This document shows positions 54,684 through 64,000 of a stretch of 64,000 nucleotides of DNA, piece after piece. The DNA lies in contig CAJZBQ010000015.1 in NCBI GenBank assembly GCA_914767885.1, positions 620,001 through 684,000 on the forward strand. The letters run 5' to 3'. A program made the translations under genes and the position numbers. How positions within the stretch are numbered: position 1 is the stretch's first letter; each line of letters opens with the position of its first letter. The notes beneath the pieces were generated by a model that saw nothing but the letters and a program-made list of their open reading frames with translations, was not told the DNA's origin and did not search any database. The stretch is from Blepharisma stoltei (Eukaryota; Ciliophora; Heterotrichea; Heterotrichida; Blepharismidae).

Positions 54684-55358
54684 TTAATGCCAAATATTTT
54701 CTCTATTGGCTACTGCTCTTTCAAACCCTCGCTTATTCACAAGTGCTTCTTCATATTGTTCATAGAGCTTTTTGACCTTAAACATTTTGGTGATATATTT
54801 TGCATAGGTTTTAATCCATTGGACAATGACATTTTCTTTGCTTTTTTCGTATTCCTGCTCTATTTCCTTGAACTTTTCACTTCTGATCTGGCTCAAAATC
54901 GAGTCTTTTACTTCTTCAGTTGCTTTTTTGACGTCTAGTTTTTCACAGTACTTGATAGCGAATTCTTTATTTAAGTGAGTCATGATTTCGTCTTTATCCG
55001 TAATTTCAGTGTTTGTATAGCATAATAAGAAAAGGCTGCAGAGCTGGACAAATTTTTCGTCGTCCCAGTTTACTTCATTGAAATTGAATGAGTTTACTTC
55101 TCTCGCAGCAAAGTAAAGCTCTTTAGATAGTCCTGGGGTCTCATCTTTTTGGGATTCAGTTTCGAAAACTTTGATTTCTTCTTTCAACTGAGGGATTCTT
55201 TGGCTTGCGAGCTGGATTACATCTTCTTTGCATTGAAGCCAAGATTCTCGAAGCCTTGAATTGACTCCTCCAAGCTGAATGACGGTTGAGGAGTCATTTA
55301 GAAAAGGAATTATATGATGCCTGAGAACATCTACTGGAACATGATCGAATTTGGCCAT
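54684..55358 (-). CDS. F-box-like protein
   Basis: 224 aa. The N-terminal VPVDVLRHHIIPFLNDSSTVIQLGGVNSRLRE-type sequence (residues 7-40) fits an F-box; the rest is helical with the segment IVQWIKTYAKYITKMFKVKK. No substrate-binding repeats. Role in ubiquitination inferred. Confidence 0.6.
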   Translation of the reverse strand: MAKFDHVPVDVLRHHIIPFLNDSSTVIQLGGVNSRLRESWLQCKEDVIQLASQRIPQLKEEIKVFETESQKDETPGLSKELYFAAREVNSFNFNEVNWDDEKFVQLCSLFLLCYTNTEITDKDEIMTHLNKEFAIKYCEKLDVKKATEEVKDSILSQIRSEKFKEIEQEYEKSKENVIVQWIKTYAKYITKMFKVKKLYEQYEEALVNKRGFERAVANRENIWH

Positions 55359-55676
55359 TTAATTTACAACTGGCAGAGTCTATTGAATTTGGAATATTTT
55401 GTCAATATGCAGAATAAAATGAGATTAGATGCCTGTAATTAACAAATTAAGTATAATTTTTCTAATTGAATTTTAATTAATTTTCATCAGCTGGTCAGGG
55501 ATTATTTTCAATTGATGCATTTCAGTAGCAGCCATAATCAATTTTAAAAGATGATGAACATTAATCTCGGTTCTCATCGAAATATATAAAATCTCGGCTC
55601 TCATCGAAATATATAAATTTAGATAGCTATCTTATTAGAATTCATCTTGATATCGATATAATTAGCTGAATATATA

Positions 55677-55960
55677 CTCCCCCTCCGTGAGAGAGCAAAA
55701 CCATTGGAAAAAAATCCCTATTTTTTAGCCAAGAACCGACCTTCAGTCAGCGAAAAATTTGTTTTAATAAATAAGTATAATTAATATATAACGAAATCTC
55801 AATAAATTTTAATATAATAAATTAATTAATTTTTGTTTTCCATTTTTCGCGAATTAGGTATTTTTATATACTCTAAAAAAAAATTCTATAAAATATAATT
55901 TTTAAAAAAAAAATTAGCCTTTGTGAGCAAAAAAATTTTTTTAGCTATGGATGAGGAGTA
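55677..55960. mobile_element. Class A MITE, intergenic, eroded
   Basis: Left TATA-CTCCCCCTCCGTGAGAGA, right AGCTATGGATGAGGAG-TA. Inner tracts (ACCATTGGAAAAAAATCCCT) support class A. A tandem 27-bp repeat (TCTCATCGAAATATATAA core) lies before it at about 55,563-55,618. Confidence 0.65.
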
Positions 55961-55997
55961 AGGAAAAAATGCTTGAGAATAGAATAATAGAAGTTAT

Positions 55998-57239
55998 ATG
56001 GCTGATCAAGCCCAAAAACGAACCTATGCTCCTCTGCAACAGCTAACGCGCGTTGAAAGTGAAATAACAAACGTTGGAAAACATTTTAAAAGCTCAAAAA
56101 AGCGCTTCAGATGGACTTTCAATTTTAACTCAAAAGCTTATGATATCATACTTTTCTCAAGCAAGTATTCTGGAAGAAGGACCTTGATTATCAATGGGAA
56201 TAAAGAAATAGAAACATATAAGCCCAGCTGTGTCTTGGAAAATGTGTATAATTTTATTCTTGATAACTGCAACTTTCAAATCTATGAATATCATTACTCA
56301 AGATTTGACATTAAATATGATAAGGCAATTTATGATAATTCTCCTTCTAATTGAGATTCTGCAGATTTATATTCAAAAGAACTAGAAAGGAGTTCATTTG
56401 CATCTACTGGGCAGGGAAGATTATCGTCTTCAGAAATAGAAATTGAAGGCCAAAATCAGGTTAATGAGTATCGTCCAGCAGCTAAAAAGACAAATGCTGA
56501 ATTACACGAAGCATTTTACAAGAATAACTGCGGGCCAAGAAAATATTTGAAAGAGGAAATATAGGGAATTCCCTAGAATCGCAGGTAAGGCAGGGATTGG
56601 AGAGGAAAACTCTCCAGTTGGTTGAGCTATATCAGGCTGGTAAAACTATTTGCAGAGAGGCTCATTTGCTAACTCTCAAATCGCTACTTACCAGGCGATT
56701 CTAGGGAATTCCCTATAAATGATTATGGGCAATTCAGCACGTATGCAAAAACCGAAACCACATGAGACGAATACAATTCACAGTGGGAAGTAAAAGCCAC
56801 TACTTATAATAAAAATCATTCAACTTTTGGAGCCAAAAAACTGCAGCCTTCATCCAGTGTGAAGACAATAGATCTTCTCGGACTTTCTGAAAATAATGAA
56901 ACTCCAACGGATATATTTTTTCCACTGTCAACAAGAAGCAGTATATAGGGGTTTCCCCTAGATAGTCCTTACAGGCTGTGGATTCTGTCCAGAATCCTTT
57001 GGTTGGTGGAACCAACAAGCGAGTTGGCCCGACCAACGTACTGAGTTGGTTCCACCAACCAAAGGATTCCGAACAGAATCCACACAGCCATGCAGGGCTA
57101 TCTAGGGGAAACCCCTATATCCCATTACAGCACAGCCCGTAGATCTACAAATCCTTTCGACGATGATTACATTAACGATGATAATTTTTTTTCTAAAGAA
57201 TGGGCCACACCCAAATCAAGTCACAATTATTACAAATAA
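55998..57239 (+). CDS. Unknown protein with two palindromic IESs
   Basis: 55,998-56,561, 56,718-56,945 and 57,120-57,239 sum to 912 nt, 303 aa, with UGA=Trp twice. The N-terminal third (KKRFRWTFNFNSKAYDIILF, SGRRTLIINGNKEIE) has the strand pattern of a FAIM-like beta domain seen in ciliate proteins, but this is a weak call. The rest is unstructured and Ser/Asn/Thr-rich (FDDDYINDDNFFSKEW near the end). Both insertions are of the TATAGGG palindrome class. Confidence 0.65.
56562..56717. mobile_element. Palindromic IES (class D)
   Basis: 156 nt with TATAGGGAATTCCCTAGAAT and complement as ends; removal gives KEEI|NDYGQFS. Only the first left TA with the last right TA keeps the frame. Confidence 0.85.
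56946..57119. mobile_element. Palindromic IES (class D), same family as the ABCC insertion
   Basis: 174 nt, ends TATAGGGGTTTCCCCTAGAT and complement; arms of about 85 nt. Shares the core GAACCAACAAGYGAGTTGG with 29,257-29,426. Removal gives TRSSI|SHYSTARR. Confidence 0.87.
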
Positions 57240-57336
57240 TAAAGCAATTAATTAATTGTGAGAAAATCGAAAAACAATAATTTCTTTGCACATTAAAATA
57301 ATTAATTTTATAAAGGTATCCGTTTTACAATATACA

Positions 57337-58537
57337 ATGAGAAGATACTTACTCCCTACTAACAAAACTATTGGAAAAATCACTATCTTTTGCCTAAAAA
57401 CCCTCCATACGAATGAAAAAATTTTTAATGTAAAAATTTTATGAAAATAATTTGATATATACTTGATAATTAGTATAATGAGACCTCTAGCTAAATCTGT
57501 TTAATTTTAGACAGCTTGCATTTCAAAGCATAAAATTTTACGAATTAAATAAATAATTGCTTTATATAATTTTTGCGAATTGGATTTTTTAAATTTCGAA
57601 AAAAAAAATTATATTAAAAAAAACTAACCCCTCCGTAAGCGAACAAAATTTTTTGTTCGCTCACAAAGGAGGAGTTAGTTTTTGCTTTGCTTGTTCTAGG
57701 GTGTGTAACTTTAGAATCTAAACAATATAGTACTGATACAGATGGAAACAAAAAATTTCTTCAAGCCTTATCAGAGCCAAGAATATTAAAATTTAGCGGC
57801 CAACCTACCAGTATGTAATATATAGAGATTTAATGCAACTGAGCAATGATGGCTCAGGGGAAGATGATGATGGACTTGAAGATGATACCAAAGTATTAAC
57901 TCCCCCCCCTCCGTGAGTGAACAAAACCATTAGAAAAATCCCCAAAAACCCACCCTCCGTGAGTGAAACAAAAATTTTTTTAATAGAAAAATTTTTTATG
58001 GAAAAAAGTTTTAATATATAAATGATAATTAGTATAATGAAATATAGAGCTAATTCTGTTTAATTTTAAACGAATTGCTTTTTAAAACATAAATTTTGCA
58101 AATTGAATTAATATTTGCCTTCCAATTTTTGCGAATTAGGATTTTTTTAAATTTCGAAAAAAAAATATTTTTTATAAATTTATATATAAATTTTTTTTAA
58201 AAAAAAATTAGCCCCCCTCCGTGAGTGAACAAATTTTTTTGTTCACTCACGGAGGGGGGGGAGTAAGCGTATTTTTACTAAATTTTATTGTTTGCGTTAT
58301 TTGCTGTGGGATGGTTCAAGGTGTTATGATACTTACTCTTGCTTACATTTTATTCATAACATAATTTATTATTTTTAAAAAATTTTTTATAATAGACAGA
58401 AAGCTAGCAAAAAAATGAATAGCGAATTGAATCTATTGAAAAAAAATTATAAGCAATATCAGGGATATATGAAATTCAGAGAATTCAGAAAGGCTTATGC
58501 AGATGAACAAAAGAAAAAAGAAAGTGAAAATAATTAA
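57337..58537 (+). CDS. Small type I membrane protein, two class A MITE-IESs and a tiny intron
   Basis: 57,337-57,351 joined to 57,678 gives a signal peptide (MRRYLVFALLVLGCVTLES), formed exactly by removal of the first MITE. After an intron (57,811 to 57,825 or 57,827) and the second MITE, a TM helix follows (SVFLLNFIVCVICCGMVQGV). The chain then either stops at TAA 58,362-64 or, if a 59-nt TA-bounded piece (58,336-58,394) is also removed, continues into a basic tail (KKMNSELNLLKKNYKQYQGY) to TAA 58,535-37, 143 aa. Family unknown. Confidence 0.6.
57352..57677. mobile_element. Class A MITE-IES inside a signal peptide
   Basis: 326 nt, ends CTCCCTACTAACAAAACTA and GTTCGCTCACAAAGGAGGAG-TTA; TA at 57,350-51 and 57,676-77. 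It interrupts the fifth codon of the gene. Confidence 0.8.
57811..57827 (+). other. Tiny intron, 17 nt (or 15 nt)
   Basis: GTATGTAATATATAG is a perfect 15-nt intron by sequence, but only the 17-nt form ending two bases later (…TATAGAG) keeps the downstream frame. Either a 17-nt intron or an unseen change nearby. Confidence 0.5.
57899..58265. mobile_element. Class A MITE-IES, well preserved copy
   Basis: 367 nt, TTA-ACTCCCCCCCCTCCGTGAGT ... CACTCACGGAGGGGGGGGAG-TAA with TA at 57,897-98 and 58,264-65. Near the right end a second inverted copy creates a tight hairpin. A good reference for the class A consensus. Confidence 0.87.
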
Positions 58538-58594
58538 AAAATAAGCCAAATATTTTTCTTACAAATGAATTTTATTTTCTAGTAATATCTCTTA

Positions 58595-58882
58595 CTTCCC
58601 CAAGCGAGCAAAAAAATTTTGTTGGGTTAATTTTTCTTTTTAAAAATTTATTTATAAATTTATAGTAAATGTTTTTTTAAAAAATTAGAAAGCAAATATT
58701 AATTTAATTTTTAAAATTTATGTTTTAAAATGCAATCTATTTAAAATTAAACAGAGTTTAGCTAGAGATCTAATCATACTAAATTATCACTTATATATTA
58801 AACTATTTTTCATAAGAATGGTTTTTGGGCTAAAAAATTAGGGATTTTTCCAATGGTATGTTTGCTCATGGAAGGGGGGTTA
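58595..58882. mobile_element. Class A MITE, intergenic, inverted and eroded
   Basis: Ends CTTCCCCAAGCGAGCAAAAA and TTTGCTCATGGAAGGGGGGT-TA (TA at 58,593-94 and 58,881-82). Inner tracts appear in reverse orientation relative to most copies (TAGGGATTTTTCCAATGG near the right end). Confidence 0.65.
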
Positions 58883-58936
58883 GTTGAAAAGTATCATTAG
58901 ATATTTAAAGTTTCTCTCTTTTAATTCCAAATAAGC

Positions 58937-60440
58937 ATGGACGAAAATACAGATATCAAAGATAGCTCTGAAAATAATATTTCAGAGCTTGAGTCATATA
59001 TTTTAGAGCTCAACAAGAAGGCCATGACAAATTTAGATTCCCCTAAAGAGTCGCTTCAGTTTTTGCAGGAAGCTGAAAAGATTTTGCTTGACGGGGCAAA
59101 TCCTGAAATATCCAATATGCAAAACCGATTGAAATTAACTTCTATTACATTCAATAATTTTGGCTGCTATTATAAACGAACCAAGCAGCCAAATGTAGCT
59201 TTATTTTACCTAAAACAAGCTTTTAAGCTTGAAGTCCAAACATATTCAGATCCTGCAGCAATTGCATCAACTCAGCTCAATATCTGTGCCATAAATTCAC
59301 AGCTTGGCAAACATGATATTGCGCTGAATTATGCAATTCAAGCCTTAAGCTTGCTTACTCTCTACTTTCGTGAGCGTACAAAGCTATTGGAAAAATCCCT
59401 ATTATTTGACCGAATACCAACCCTCCATGAACAACAAATGTTTTAATTTATGAAAATATATATTGATATATAAATGATAATTAGTATAATGAAATCTCTA
59501 ACTAATTCAGTTGAATTTCATTTTAAAATATAAATTTTACAAAATAGATTATTAGAAAAAAATATAGAATTTATATAATTTTTGTTTTAAAAAAATTAAC
59601 CCCTATGAGCGAAAAAAAAATTTTTTGTTCACTTACGGAGCAGGTTGGGAGTTAAAGATATAGAAAATAGTGACGAAAATTTAGCTGAAAATGCTGTAAC
59701 GACATTGATTGTTGCTCACTATAATGTAGGAGTAGAAAATGAATACCTTCAAAAATTTGATCATGCTTTAGAGCATTACAGCCACAGACAGATTATTTCT
59801 CGCACATGTCGCCAATTTGAGTCCAACTCGTAGTTGGTTCCACAATAAATGTTGCAAAGCCAACTCCACGAGTTGAAAATGTGCCTGTAATTGCCATTTT
59901 TCAACATATGGAGTTGATTTGGTTTTATGTCAAGCTACTCCACAAGCTATCCCTCCAATTGGCAGCTAGGATGAGAGAATAATCTGTCCCAGGCTATATC
60001 AAAAAGGCTATGATTTTGCATTAAAACATTTAGGCCCAAGCAACCAATTGACTGAAAATCTGTTTAATAGCTTGATGCAGTCAAGTAAGCGATATGGAGC
60101 ATTTAATGTTTTTCAACAAACTCGTCAGAATAAGCGAGAACTAAGCAGAGTCATTTCCCACAGTCTTACTCCATCTCTAAAATCAAGGAAACCTGAAATT
60201 CTTGATAATATTTCAAGGCTAAACACAGGGTATCGAAAAACTCCAATACCAAAAATGAGGTCACGGAAAAAAATTACCCCAGAAATGAATTTAAATCAAA
60301 GCTACACTTATAACCCCACCTATAATCCAAGCTCCCCAATTGATCGAAAAAGACTAATAGAACTAGGTATTGGTGGAACAAGAAAATATTTAGATGCGAC
60401 TAGGCGTCTAAAAATGTACTGTGCTAAGATTATATCTTAA
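58937..60440 (+). CDS. TPR-repeat protein split by two IESs
   Basis: 58,937-59,357, 59,655-59,778 and 59,999-60,440 total 987 nt, 328 aa. TPR units: NNFGCYYKRTKQPNVALFYL, QLNICAINSQLGKHDIALNY and HYNVGVENEYLQKFDHALEH, the last completed by the second join (YQKGYDFALKHLG). The C-terminal 130 residues are basic and unstructured (KSRKPEILDNISRLNTG). The layout resembles TTC-type basal-body proteins, but no firm family. Confidence 0.75.
59358..59654. mobile_element. Class A MITE-IES in the TPR gene
   Basis: 297 nt between TA at 59,356-57 and 59,653-54; ends CTCTCTACTTTCGTGAGCG and TTCACTTACGGAGCAGGTTG. Eroded but recognisable. Removal joins ALSLL to KDIENSDEN. Confidence 0.8.
59779..59998. mobile_element. 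Palindromic IES in the TPR gene (class D)
   Basis: 220 nt between TA at 59,777-78 and 59,997-98. Imperfect arms (ACAGATTATTTCTCGCACAT / complement of ...GAGAGAATAATCTGT) and an inner CCAACTCGTAGTTGG hairpin. Removal joins ALEHY to QKGYDFALKH. Confidence 0.8.
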
Positions 60441-60455
60441 CTTATAAATATCTAA

Positions 60456-61190
60456 TTACATGAATAAATCAGTCATTTTCCCTTTTCTCTCCTTTTTAGA
60501 AGTTGGGTTAAACGTTTTTACTCTTTTTTTGGCTCTCATAAACTTAGGCTGGGTGTTTTCTTTTCATGACTTTGGAGTTATAAAAGCTGATTGAGTAATA
60601 GAACTAATTGAAGGCAATGCTGGGCATGATGAATAAGCGTTTATGATGCCTGCTGTTTTAGGCTGAGGTCTTGAGAAATAATTTCCAAATTTCTTGATTT
60701 CTCTTTTAAGAAAAAGGTTTTTATTAGTAAGCTCGTCTAGCCTTGAAAAGTCTTGAAATATCCTTACACGACCATCATAAGGCTGAGATTCTGGCTTAGG
60801 TTTAGGAGGCTCAACCACATTTTCAATGCTTCTTCTGTTTTTTGATTTATTTCTTGCGTCGATGTCATAAATACTTAGAGAAAAAGGAGTTTTAGGCTTG
60901 GGAAAAACAAGGGTTTGCTTGGCTCTGGGTTTTCCGGGCTTAAAATCAAATTGATTGAATATTTGACCTTGGAAGGAAAACTGCTTTATCTCATCTAGCT
61001 TGAGGGACTGGGATAGTTGTTTTGGTGAAAGCTTTATGGACTGTGATAATTCTCTTTCTGATTTTTCTGGCTCTAATATAACTTTGAACTGATGAGAAAG
61101 GCAGCAAATAGCGGGTTCGTCTTTTCTTGTTATTACGTTAAATGTGCTTGCAGGGAGTTTGGTATTTTTCGAAAGATGGGGTTTTGCCAT
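60456..61190 (-). CDS. Hypothetical basic protein
   Basis: 244 aa with UGA=Trp at 60,564-66; stop TAA 60,456-58. Contains YDGRVRIFQDFSRLDELTNK and KKFGNYFSRPQPK segments, and is rich in Lys/Pro/Ser. No domain recognised. Converges with the TPR gene, with stops 15 bp apart. Confidence 0.55.
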
Positions 61191-61575
61191 ACTACTTAAA
61201 AAAATTATTAATTATAGCCTATAATGTATCATTAATAAAAGAAGTATGCAATTATAACGTATGAGTATTTTAAATCAAATTAAGCTTAGTTATATTTTAA
61301 TACTTTCCTGTAGGTTTCTTTACTTAAATATCTTGAAATGCTAAATTAAATAAATAGAAATAAATTTCTTGAATATAAAAAACACATCTATTTTACTATC
61401 TAAAACTCCAGTCAAAAATACTCAAGATCCAAATTAAAAATTAAGCTTAAATTCTTCCAAAACATCCATTTTAAAAATTAAAAATATCTTTAAAAAATAA
61501 TCCATACAAATCACGATTTCTTGCCATCAGATAAAATGTCTGACCAAATTTAATATATTATATTTTTCCTTATTT
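61191..61575. other. AT-rich intergenic region
   Basis: Divergent promoter region between the basic protein and the MFS transporter. Nothing else seen. Confidence 0.45.
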
Positions 61576-63808
61576 ATGAAAGTTTCTAAAAAATACCAAG
61601 GGATAATAGCCCTTACAGGATGCTTTGTCTCAAATATGGTAATGCCAAGTAAGGTTTCAGGAACACTAAATATTTGAGGCATTATCAGCCTATATTTTAC
61701 TTCTTATTTCCATTCACTAGACAGTTCAGTCACACAGTCTAAGATGTATTTGGGCTTATCAGTATCATATTTGTTTGATTCACTTACGCTGAGTAAATAA
61801 TATACAGTTCTTGCCTCTTATCTTTGCCGAAAGATAGGCTGCAAATGGGTGGCACTATTAGGAGCGATATTTGCAGCTTTCTTTTTGTTTTTGAGCTCTT
61901 TTATGACCAAGTATTATGCATTTTGTTTACTTTATGGGCTAAATGCAGGGATTGCGTCAGGGATGATCAGTATGCCTGCCATTTGGGCTTGCTGAGGATT
62001 TTATTCTAAAAGGATTGGTCTGATATCAAGCATTGGACTTGCTGGGAAAAGTATCGGCCCAACAGTATTTGGGTTTTTGTGAGCTTGATTAATAAATCCA
62101 AATAATGAAAGCATCAAAAATAATAATAAAAATGACCAATATTTTGCCTCGTATGTAAATAATAATGTTCCAGGTGCTATCAGATGAGTTTCGTTAGCTT
62201 ATTTTATTACAGCTATATTCGGGATTTGTATGATTTGCAATAAAAAACATGAAAAATCAGAAGAAAAAGAAAATAAAACCTCGATGAAACTTATTGAGGT
62301 AATTAAACAAAAAAGATTTTGGCTTCTGACGATGCTGTTTTATTTTTTCTATATTTTTTATGTGTACTTATTATCAGAATATAAAGAGTTTGGGACAACC
62401 CAGATAAACGATGACTTATTTTTTACATGCATTGGAGCGATTGGATTTTTATTGGGTGGGATGTCGCGCCTGCTTTGTGGGTATTTTCTTGATAAGTTTT
62501 TATGATGAAAGGTAGCTTTAACTTCAGCATCAATTCAAATATGTATAAGTTTGTCTATTTATTATATTGTTGTAAGTGAAGTTTTATATGCAGTCTGAGT
62601 TTTGATAGGCTTTATATTCGTTAGCTGTACTGGCCTTGTTCTAGTAATGACATGCAAAGCAATTTATCCCCATGATGATTGAATTTTATCATATTCGAAC
62701 ACTGGATTTACATTATTAATTGGATCGCTTTATGCCTACCAGTTACTAGTTTTCCCTGTATTTCATATATAGATTCCACGTTGGAGCCCTTTTTAACACG
62801 TGGAAAATCCTCACTTCCACACGCCAAAAAGGGCTCCACATGTGGACCCCATTTCCCGTGTGGACCCTTATAAGAGGTTGTCCGATGATGGCGCATTGAG
62901 CGCCATCATCGGGCAATTTCTATAGATTATAGGCTATCAAGGCATATACATAAAATGGCGTATGGCGACCGACCCACCCTCTCAGTGGTGGTTACCCATG
63001 TATATCCGGGCATGGTTTTTGGAGCCAGGAATTAGCCCAACAACGTCTGGGACCTCGAGGCGAGAGGCCCAAGCGCGAGAACCGCTGTTTTTGCGACCAG
63101 ACCCATGGGCAGTTACTCGTGACTTCTTTTTGCCAGCAGCGCTCAGCCCAGTGAGTGCCCGAAATGAGGCAGGGTGAATTACCTGCCTAAGCTGCTTTAG
63201 TGGCTCGCCCCGAATGGCGAAAGCTGTTGAGTTCTTTCTCGGGATGACCGGAAAAGAGGGGAGGCGAGTTAGACACCAAAACGGGGGTCTCTCCAGTTGA
63301 AAAGGTGCCCTTCAATGGGCAGATCTGGCGGACGACGAAGCGGAGTTGGCGTAAACTTAGGCGACGATCCAAGTTTGGAAATGGAGGTGGTCAGCAAAGC
63401 CGGTATGAGACGGCCCTTGACAATACCTCTACCGAGAAACCGGGGGTTTCGGCCCGGGCTTGGTGAACGCTCTGCCACCACACGGGAGACCGTGGCATGC
63501 GACCTCGGACGTAGTAGGGACCTTAAATACCCAGCGTAATCTTAATCTTAATCTTAATAGGCTATCAAGGCACATTTTTTGTTATGGCTGGTTGCTTATT
63601 AGCCAGCATTATTATTATATTAGTTTTAAAGCAATGCAAATGTCTTCAAAGTTATCAAGCTTCAAGCAACCCTGAATCATCACCTATAGAGGCCCAAAAA
63701 ATGCAAGCAGGTGAAAGCACAGAATCTAACTCTTCTTCTGGTACAAATAATAACAAAGAAGAGCAAATAATAACTACATTGAATACACACAAAATAATAA
63801 ATTTATAA
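61576..63808 (+). CDS. Major facilitator superfamily transporter (oxalate/monocarboxylate-like), split
   Basis: 61,576-61,792, 61,808-62,769 and 63,560-63,808 total 1,428 nt, 475 aa with many UGA=Trp codons. About 12 TM helices; loop 2-3 type motif ASYLCRKIGCKWVALLG, helix SGMISMPAIWACWGFYSKRI with the R-I-G-L-I-S pattern of the OFA/MCT branch, a central charged loop (KKHEKSEEKENKTSMK), and a second-half copy of the loop motif (GMSRLLCGYFLDKF). The last helix (GTFFVMAGCLLASIIIILVL) lies after the insertions. Likely a monocarboxylate- or oxalate/formate-type carrier; substrate unknown. Confidence 0.85.
61793..61807 (+). other. 15-nt intron in the MFS gene
   Basis: GTAAATAATATACAG; includes in-frame TAA. 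Removal gives SLTL|ILASYLCRK in frame. Confidence 0.87.
62770..62931. mobile_element. Hairpin-rich IES in the MFS gene
   Basis: Contains three hairpins: GATGATGGCGC/GCGCCATCATC (perfect), GGAGCCCTTTTT/AAAAAGGGCTCC, and CCACGT/ACGTGG. TATAGATT occurs at both ends. It sits directly beside the next insertion, so both may be excised as one 790-nt unit (62,770-63,559), which keeps the frame FHI|GYQGTFF. Confidence 0.75.
62929..63572. mobile_element. SINE-like retroposon in the MFS gene with 16-bp target duplication (class E)
   Basis: An exact duplication ATAGGCTATCAAGGCA (62,929-44 and 63,557-72) encloses 612 nt. The head TAAAATGGCGTATGGCGACC then ACCCACCCTCTCAG matches the 12,881 and 17,573 copies. 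The body is very GC-rich, with spurious ORFs. The 3' end is a clean (AATCTT)3 tail. Two TAs lie inside the duplication. Confidence 0.88.
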
Positions 63809-63959
63809 TGTTTTATATAAATTTATAATAAAAAATAGCTTAAACATAATAAAGCTGACCCATTTTGCTTATATATATTGTCCCAAAGCAAGCCTAATTC
63901 CTATATTTCTCATGTTGATAATCCACATAATTTTCTTATGATAATTATGTCTAATTATA

Positions 63960-64000
63960 ATGTTTTTCTTCATTTTATTCGCGACTAGCGCTGCCGTGAT
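63960..64000 (+). CDS. Possible start of a secreted/membrane protein gene (cut by window end)
   Basis: ATG followed by FFFILFATSAAV, a signal-peptide-like start that runs off the window. Too short to judge. Confidence 0.35.
   Translation, partial: MFFFILFATSAAV

Noticed and set aside
62944-63539. Cluster of ORFs on both strands in GC-rich DNA
   Set aside because: They lie inside a retroposon-like insertion with a 16-bp target duplication; no protein-family similarity, so probably chance ORFs.
63538-63558. AATCTT repeats as a telomere or chromosome breakage site
   Set aside because: Only about three units, unlike ciliate C4A2-type telomeric repeats, and explained as the tail of a retroposon.

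Overview
The window looks like germline (micronuclear or IES-retaining) DNA of a heterotrich ciliate, most likely Blepharisma. Three things seen directly support this. (1) Many clear genes are open only if UGA is read as Trp, while UAA and UAG still end genes. (2) Several genes need tiny introns of exactly 15 nt (GT...AG), as known in heterotrichs. (3) At least 14 genes are broken by extra DNA whose removal between two TA dinucleotides restores one continuous frame. Known biology fits: Blepharisma uses UGA=Trp and carries thousands of TA-bounded internal eliminated sequences (IESs), many of them MITE-like. The species call is inference; no rRNA or telomere is present.

Layout. 1-12,150: mostly minus-strand genes (TPR protein, ribosomal protein L4, F-box-like protein, solo ABC ATPase, paraoxonase-like protein) plus a plus-strand LRRC45-like coiled-coil protein and a small secreted protein. 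12,150-24,060: CFAP97-like protein, GPN1 GTPase, PP2C phosphatase, TTC1-like TPR protein, NAD-IDH regulatory-type subunit and EMC8/9; four of these carry insertions. 24,480-27,880: two paralogous RING proteins. 28,979-35,709: one ABCC/MRP transporter split by five insertions; removing them leaves an exact 1,246-codon frame. 35,970-41,840: three proteins of unknown function and two more paraoxonase-like copies, one frameshifted. 41,870-47,460: SIAH-like E3 ligase, a repeat-rich 2.9 kb gap, and a myristoylated calcium-dependent protein kinase. 47,800-55,360: a compact block (DHHC palmitoyltransferase, CS-domain-like protein, TPR protein, STE24 protease, CCHC zinc knuckles, F-box) with gaps as short as 10 nt. 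55,998-63,808: four genes full of insertions, ending with an MFS transporter.

The striking content is the inserted DNA: about 21 segments (about 7.9 kb) inside coding regions and more between genes. They fall into recurring classes: (A) MITEs with C/G-run termini and the inverted repeat CTCCGTGAGYGAACAAAA; (B) MITEs ending CCCCCTTTTAAATTG; (C) a 346-bp element ending GGACCCCCCCCC; (D) near-perfect long palindromes of about 80-220 bp starting TATAGGG or similar; (E) GC-richer, SINE-like units flanked by 7-20 bp target duplications, some with hexamer tails; and (F) short unique IESs of 72-84 bp. For most insertions TA-to-TA excision restores the reading frame, and the class E duplications consistently contain a TA. 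No transposase gene, CRISPR array or tRNA was recognised.
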